From assembly GCA_942493385.1 (NCBI GenBank), contig OW818699.1, positions 2,604,001 through 2,668,000 of the forward strand: a DNA stretch of 64,000 nucleotides, in the 5' to 3' direction. The notes below the pieces were generated by a model. That model did not search any database. It was not told the origin of the DNA and was given only the letters and a program-made list of their open reading frames with translations. The position numbers were made by a program, and so were the translations under genes. This stretch comes from UBA8389 sp942493385 (lineage in GTDB: Bacteria; Bacteroidota; Bacteroidia; Bacteroidales; UBA1402). Shown here piece by piece: positions 59,617 through 64,000 of this stretch (positions are counted from its first letter, which is position 1; each line of letters starts with the position of its first letter).

Positions 59617-62076
59617 TTAACGCAGGCTTGCTCCCAACTGCGTTTCAAAGTTCTTGATCAATTTGTTCATAATTCCCTCTATCAGCTTTTCGTTGAGGGT
59701 TTGAGTTTCGTCCTGCAAGGTAAAGCTCACGGCGTATGATTTCTTGCCCTGTGGCAGATTTTTTCCTTCGTAGACGTCAAAAAGCGATACGCTTTTCAAC
59801 AGTTTCTTTTCGGTGGCCAATGCGATCTTTTCAATGTCTGCAAAACGTACGGTTTTGTCTATCAGGAGCGCCAGATCGCGACGAACTTCCGGATATTTTG
59901 GCAGTTCCGAATAGCTGACCTTCGCTTTTTTAGTTTGATCCAAAAGCGTTTTCCATATAATGTCAGCATAAAAGACATCCGTGTCAATGTCGAATTTCTT
60001 TAGCAAGCCGGCTTGAATGCTTCCAAGCTTTGCAAGCAACTTGCCTCCTCGGGTGCTGAAAACCAAACTCTTAGCGAATACATCATCGGAGCTTTCTTCC
60101 ACCAGGACGGCATTGCGTTCTATGCCTAAGCGCGCAAGAACGTTTTCCACATAAGCCTTCAGCTCATAAAAAGAAGTCTTCTCTTCGTTGTGAATCCAGG
60201 TTTGTGCCGTTTTGTTTCCGGTAATCCATAGTCCCAGATGATACTCTTCGCTGTACGGTGACAAGCGGTTTTCCTCAGTACGGTTGGCAGCGATGAAATG
60301 GTAACAATTGCCATATTCGTAAAACTTGAGATCCTGCTTGCGTCGGTTGCGGTTGTAAGCGACGCTTTCCAAACCTCCAAAAAGCAGGGTCTGACGCATA
60401 CCATTCAGATCCGAGCTCAACGGATTGAGCATCAGCACGGTTTCTTCCGTCGGGAAGCTCTTCAAATCGGTGTAGTAAGCGGAAGAAGTCAGGGAATTGT
60501 TCAGTATTTCGTTAAAACCCGAGGCCGTCAATTGTTCGGCAATCAAGTTTTGAAGCTTGTGGCTGTCTGGTTTGTTGGAGTAGGAAATGTTGGATTTCAA
60601 TGAATCGCTGATTTCCACGTTGTTGTATCCGTAAATGCGGAGAATGTCTTCGATGACGTCCACATCACGCTGAACATCAACGCGATAGGCAGGAACTTTC
60701 AGTTCAAGCAAGTCGCCGTTTTCAGAAAGTATCTCCATGTCCAGGGCATTAAGGATGGACTTCACTTGAGCGGTCTCCAAAACCTTACCAATCAATGAAT
60801 TTGTTTTCTTCAAACTCAACGAAACGCGGAAATCTTCGATGGGTTTCGGGTAGATGTCCACAATTTCACTGGAGATGCTTCCACCACACAATTCCTTGAC
60901 CATCAAGGCTGCGCGTTTCAATACATACACCGTATTGTTGGGGTCTGCACCGCGTTCGAAGCGGAAAGAGGCGTCGGTATTCAAACCGTGACGGCGAGCT
61001 GTCTTACGAATCCAAACGGGATGAAAATAAGCACTTTCAATGAAAATCTTTGTCGTTTTTTCGGATACGCCCGAATCCACACCGCCGAATACGCCACCGA
61101 TGCACATCGGTTCGTCGGCATCGCAAATCATGAGGTCGCTGGCTGAAAGCTTGCGGTCCACTTCATCCAAGGTTTTGAAGGACGTGCCTTCGGGAGTGGT
61201 GCGTACGCGGACGGTATTTCCTTTGATCTTGTCACCGTCGAATGCATGCAACGGCTGTCCAGTTTCGTGAAGCAGGTAGTTGGTGATGTCCACCACGTTG
61301 TTGATGGGACGAACGCCAATTAAACGCAGTCTGTCCTGCAACCACTTGGGAGATTCGGCAACAGTAATGCTTGAAACGGTCACACCAGCGTATCGTGGAC
61401 AAGCTTCCGAATTCTCAACAATCACTTCAACATTAAAGTCTTTATTATCTGATTTAAAACCATCTACTGATGGTTTTTTCAATTCAACCGTAGGGTCTGT
61501 CTGTTTCAAGAAAGCAGCCAAATCCCTGGCGACACCGAAATGCGAGGAGGCATCAACCCGGTTGGGCGTGATGTCCACTTCCAACACATATTCGCTGGTT
61601 ATACCGTAATATTCCTTAGCAGGCATGCCAATTGGAGCATCCGAAGGAAGAACTATAATACCATCATGGCTGGTGCCAATACCGATTTCATCTTCGGCAC
61701 AAATCATTCCGAAAGACTCTTGCCCACGAATTTTTGATTTTTTAATGGTAAAGCTTTCTTCACCGTCATACAACTTAGTTCCAACAACTGCGACCACCAC
61801 TTTCTGACCTGCAGCCACATTGGGAGCGCCACAAACGATTTTCAATGGTTCCCCCTGCCCTAAGTTCACCGTAGTCAGGTGCAAATGGTCGGAATCAGGA
61901 TGTTCGGTACAAGTAAGAACTTCACCAATGAAAAGCCCTTCCAGGCCCCCTTTGACCGTTTCCACTTCCTCGTAAGTACCATTTTCAAGTCCGATGGAAG
62001 TGAGTGCCTTCGCGGTTTCTTCCGGGGTCAGATTAAAATTCAGAAACTCCTTGAGCCAATTGTAAGATATGTTCAT
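59617..62076 (-). CDS. pheT: Phenylalanyl-tRNA synthetase, beta subunit
   Basis: An 819-residue subunit of the (alpha-beta)2 PheRS. Domains in order: an EMAP-II-like tRNA-binding OB fold at about 40-150 (VLTCTEHPDSDHLHLTTVNLG), B3/B4 editing at about 210-390, B5 near 405-475, the catalytic-like core at about 490-700 and the C-terminal FDX-ACB anticodon-binding domain at about 725-819 (YPEVRRDLALLIDKTVRFADI). The length is normal. It starts 11 bases after the dapA stop. pheS is not adjacent in this window. Confidence 0.95.
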   Translation of the reverse strand: MNISYNWLKEFLNFNLTPEETAKALTSIGLENGTYEEVETVKGGLEGLFIGEVLTCTEHPDSDHLHLTTVNLGQGEPLKIVCGAPNVAAGQKVVVAVVGTKLYDGEESFTIKKSKIRGQESFGMICAEDEIGIGTSHDGIIVLPSDAPIGMPAKEYYGITSEYVLEVDITPNRVDASSHFGVARDLAAFLKQTDPTVELKKPSVDGFKSDNKDFNVEVIVENSEACPRYAGVTVSSITVAESPKWLQDRLRLIGVRPINNVVDITNYLLHETGQPLHAFDGDKIKGNTVRVRTTPEGTSFKTLDEVDRKLSASDLMICDADEPMCIGGVFGGVDSGVSEKTTKIFIESAYFHPVWIRKTARRHGLNTDASFRFERGADPNNTVYVLKRAALMVKELCGGSISSEIVDIYPKPIEDFRVSLSLKKTNSLIGKVLETAQVKSILNALDMEILSENGDLLELKVPAYRVDVQRDVDVIEDILRIYGYNNVEISDSLKSNISYSNKPDSHKLQNLIAEQLTASGFNEILNNSLTSSAYYTDLKSFPTEETVLMLNPLSSDLNGMRQTLLFGGLESVAYNRNRRKQDLKFYEYGNCYHFIAANRTEENRLSPYSEEYHLGLWITGNKTAQTWIHNEEKTSFYELKAYVENVLARLGIERNAVLVEESSDDVFAKSLVFSTRGGKLLAKLGSIQAGLLKKFDIDTDVFYADIIWKTLLDQTKKAKVSYSELPKYPEVRRDLALLIDKTVRFADIEKIALATEKKLLKSVSLFDVYEGKNLPQGKKSYAVSFTLQDETQTLNEKLIEGIMNKLIKNFETQLGASLR

Positions 62077-62087
62077 TATTTAAGTCT

Positions 62088-62981
62088 TTAATACTTTACA
62101 TTCAGATCGGCCAGCACGGCGCGAATCTTTTCGTAAGTAGTGATGCGGGTGGGCACTAGCGGCAACCGCAATTTATTTTCAATGAAGCCCATAGCGTTGA
62201 GCATGCACTTGACTCCGGCGGGATTTCCGTCCACGAAAAGCAAGTTGAACAGTTCAGTGAAACTGTGGTGGATTTCCAATGCATTTTTATAATCCCCTTT
62301 CAGGGCTAAACGGACCATACGGCTGAATTCCTTTGGGAACGCATTGCCAATCACGGAGATAACACCCACCGCTCCAAGGGTAATCAAAGGAAATGTAATG
62401 CCGTCATCGCCTGAAATTACCATAAAATCCTTCGGTTTGTTCTTAATGATTTCATCCATCTGCGAAATGTTGCCTGACGCTTCTTTCACAGCCACGATGT
62501 TGGAAAAATCTCTGGCAAGTCGCAAGGTGGTATCCGAAGTCATGTTCACCCCGGTCCGTCCCGGAACATTGTACAACACGACAGGCAGCTCCGTTGCTTC
62601 GGCAATGGCCTTGTAATGCTGATAAATGCCTTCCTGTGAAGGTTTATTGTAATAGGGCGTTACCGAAAGAATGGCATCGACACCTGTAAAATCTTTGCTT
62701 TTCAACTCTTCGACCACGGCACGCGTGCAGTTTCCACCGACACCCAAAACGATGGGTATTCGAGCTTTGACACGGTTAATGATGAAGGCGGTGACCTGTC
62801 TTTTTTCCTCCTCGGTCAGGGTAGCCGTTTCGGCCGTGGTTCCCAACACGACAAGGTAATCGATACCGTTCTTGATCTGGTAGTCCACCAGACGCCCAAG
62901 AGCGGTATAATCGACACTTTCGTCTTCTTTAAAGGGAGTGATCAAAGCCACCCCCATGCCAGTCAGTTTGTTATTAATCAT
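62088..62981 (-). CDS. dapA: 4-hydroxy-tetrahydrodipicolinate synthase
   Basis: A 297-residue class I aldolase that condenses pyruvate with aspartate semialdehyde, the branch point of lysine and diaminopimelate synthesis. GTTAETATLT carries the pyruvate-binding threonines (residues 48-50). Tyr111 lies in VTPYYNKP. Tyr137 lies in VLYNVPGRTG. The Schiff-base Lys166 is in VAVKEASGN. The length is typical. It leads a dapA-pheT-yebC string. A likely -7 box TACTTTTG (complement of 63028-63035) lies 46 bases upstream. Confidence 0.95.
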   Translation of the reverse strand: MINNKLTGMGVALITPFKEDESVDYTALGRLVDYQIKNGIDYLVVLGTTAETATLTEEEKRQVTAFIINRVKARIPIVLGVGGNCTRAVVEELKSKDFTGVDAILSVTPYYNKPSQEGIYQHYKAIAEATELPVVLYNVPGRTGVNMTSDTTLRLARDFSNIVAVKEASGNISQMDEIIKNKPKDFMVISGDDGITFPLITLGAVGVISVIGNAFPKEFSRMVRLALKGDYKNALEIHHSFTELFNLLFVDGNPAGVKCMLNAMGFIENKLRLPLVPTRITTYEKIRAVLADLNVKY

Positions 62982-63027
62982 GAGATCTCGCGATTAGGCG
63001 GGTTTTTACGTCGTTTCGAAACGCATG

Positions 63028-63035
63028 CAAAAGTA
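63028..63035 (-). promoter_or_regulatory. -7 promoter box of dapA
   Basis: The minus strand reads TACTTTTG, a TAnnTTTG match, without a clear TTG -33. It lies between the DUF6913 stop and dapA. Confidence 0.5.
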
Positions 63036-63044
63036 CGAAAAATA

Positions 63045-63563
63045 CTACTTAGAGCGAATACTCTTCATGTAAAAATGCAATTGACTAGTCAAAAAAACAA
63101 AACTTTGTTCGGAATCGTATTCCAGCTGCAAGTCATCGATTGTTTTCTCTTCCCTGTGGAAACCTACACGATAACTTGCTTCGGATTTCAGGGACAAGTA
63201 TTGCAACACCGGATGGGGCTGAACTGTCAAATCAATTAAGGTGTCCGGACTAAAGGATTTGTAATTATCCATCACCAATTTTTGAGGCAAACCATTGAAT
63301 GCCAGTTTGTTTTTGTTCAGCATGGTGAAATTATCCGGTAATACAGGCCCTTCATCCTTTGTTTTTTGGTTGTAGGTGACGGAAAAAACCTCCTTTCCTG
63401 CAAACTTCAACGATTTGGCCAAATCTTTCACGTCCTCAATGTGTTCATAATCAAAAAGAATGACTACCCGATGAATGTCGGCATATTCCCTAAAACATTT
63501 CTTCCGGCTGTACTCCTTCGTGATTTTCCGGATTTTATTTGCTAAAAAATAAAGTACCTTCAT
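63045..63563 (-). CDS. DUF6913 family protein
   Basis: A 172-residue protein with no signal peptide. It matches the Bacteroidota-specific family placed next to dapA or ligA in many Bacteroidales genomes, as I recall. Visible features are HRVVILFDYEHIEDVKDLAKSL near residues 31-52, DLTVQPHPVLQYLSLKS near 110-126 and the acidic YDSEQSF toward the end. No catalytic motif is recognised and no function is known. It begins 5 bases after the ligA stop, so it is co-transcribed with it. Confidence 0.75.
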   Translation of the reverse strand: MKVLYFLANKIRKITKEYSRKKCFREYADIHRVVILFDYEHIEDVKDLAKSLKFAGKEVFSVTYNQKTKDEGPVLPDNFTMLNKNKLAFNGLPQKLVMDNYKSFSPDTLIDLTVQPHPVLQYLSLKSEASYRVGFHREEKTIDDLQLEYDSEQSFVFLTSQLHFYMKSIRSK

Positions 63564-63568
63564 AGTTT

Positions 63569-64000
63569 TCAGATGTTTAGCATTAATAGAAATTCATCTT
63601 CCGAAATCAACCTGACACCTAATGCGGCAGCTTTTTCCAGTTTGGCAGGCCCCATGTTTTCACCAGCCAGTATGTAACTGGTCTTGGCTGAAACCGAACC
63701 TGAGTTCTTTCCACCATTGTTTTCAATCATTTCCTTGTATTCGTCGCGGGAATGCTTGGCAAAGGTGCCGCTGATTACGATAGTCAATCCATCCAATATT
63801 GTACCTTTTTGAGCTATTTGATCGGCTGAAATCGCCATTTGAAGGCCTGCCGCTTTCAATGCTTCCACTTCCAATCGATTTTTTTCCGAAGCAAAGAAGG
63901 CAACGACGCTTTCTGCGATTTTGATACCTACTTCCTCCACTTGAATCAATTCCTCCGTCGTTGCATTTTCAATAACATCCATGGAATGAAGGGAGCGAGC
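63569..64000 (-). CDS. ligA: NAD-dependent DNA ligase LigA, C-terminal end (partial)
   Basis: The frame is open to the right edge, so only the last 143 residues are inside. The tail of the helix-hairpin-helix domain (ATTEELIQVEEVGIKIAESVVAFF) precedes a BRCT domain (LDGLTIVISGTFAKHSRDEYKEM, YILAGENMGPAKLEKAAALGVRLISEDEFL; shown only in part). Together these are the standard end of LigA, which seals nicks using NAD. The nucleotidyltransferase core lies outside. The in-frame ATG at 63982 is internal, not a start. Confidence 0.88.
   Translation of the reverse strand, partial: ARSLHSMDVIENATTEELIQVEEVGIKIAESVVAFFASEKNRLEVEALKAAGLQMAISADQIAQKGTILDGLTIVISGTFAKHSRDEYKEMIENNGGKNSGSVSAKTSYILAGENMGPAKLEKAAALGVRLISEDEFLLMLNI

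Noticed and set aside
63982..63982. ATG at 63982 as the start of a small BRCT protein
   Set aside because: The frame continues upstream to the window edge with LigA-like sequence, so this is an internal methionine of a truncated gene.

Overview
This window is an ordinary chromosomal stretch of a Bacteroidota bacterium, most likely a member of the order Bacteroidales. The evidence is the gene content: two secreted proteins with type IX secretion (T9SS) C-terminal sorting domains, the T9SS plug protein, DUF6913, DUF2147, GIN-domain and SPOR lipoproteins, a BspA-type leucine-rich-repeat protein, a HisB fused to a HAD phosphatase and NspC. The second line of evidence is the promoters. At least a dozen intergenic regions carry the Bacteroidota housekeeping promoter, TTG about 18-20 bases upstream of TAnnTTTG. 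Genus cannot be settled from sequence reading alone. No CRISPR array, prophage, insertion sequence, rRNA operon or defence island was seen.

Layout. 1-6250: the end of an SDR-like gene, a metallophosphoesterase, a lipoprotein, a CarboxypepD_reg-like surface protein, a large T9SS cargo protein built from an internal duplication, an AT-rich gap and a small secreted protein. 6251-10742: a hisG-hisD-hisC-hisB operon preceded by a complete histidine attenuator, with a 12-residue leader peptide that contains six His codons, a candidate antiterminator and a terminator abutting hisG. 10803-15552: an acyl-CoA synthetase, a YjbR protein, a GH105-type hydrolase and a membrane AraC regulator. 15540-26275: crcB, tsaD, a divergent TamB-like gene, proS, a BASS transporter, a PlsC-like acyltransferase and a methyltransferase.

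26350-34650: a tRNA-Gly/Leu/Leu cluster, nspC with a PcrA/UvrD helicase, superoxide dismutase, an RluA-family pseudouridine synthase, tex and tRNA-Lys. 34696-41195: an FkbM methyltransferase, DUF2147, an outer-membrane barrel, the T9SS plug, a stand-alone AlaX-like editing protein, a structured intergenic element and the LRR protein. 41234-48326: an operon of mltG, iorA, iorB and two tandem paralogous acyl-CoA ligases, pointing to 2-oxoacid (aryl pyruvate) oxidation linked to acyl-CoA chemistry. 48360-57527: tRNA-Ser, a GIN lipoprotein, an MFS transporter with a ketopantoate-reductase-like gene, tRNA-Cys, an MBL hydrolase, a metalloprotease-like T9SS cargo with a left-handed beta-helix, a DMP19 protein, a SPOR lipoprotein and an EamA transporter. 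57549-64000: folC, a yebC-pheT-dapA operon, DUF6913 and the C-terminal end of ligA, cut by the window edge.

The promoter motif also corrects several gene starts (TamB-like gene, helicase, LRR protein, MBL hydrolase, DMP19, EamA), because the longest reading frame begins upstream of or inside the promoter. The most interesting signals are regulatory or structural: the his attenuator, two different hairpin elements that look like dispersed extragenic repeats, the iorAB-ligase-ligase operon, and the modular T9SS cargo proteins. I found no convincing wholly new multi-gene system.
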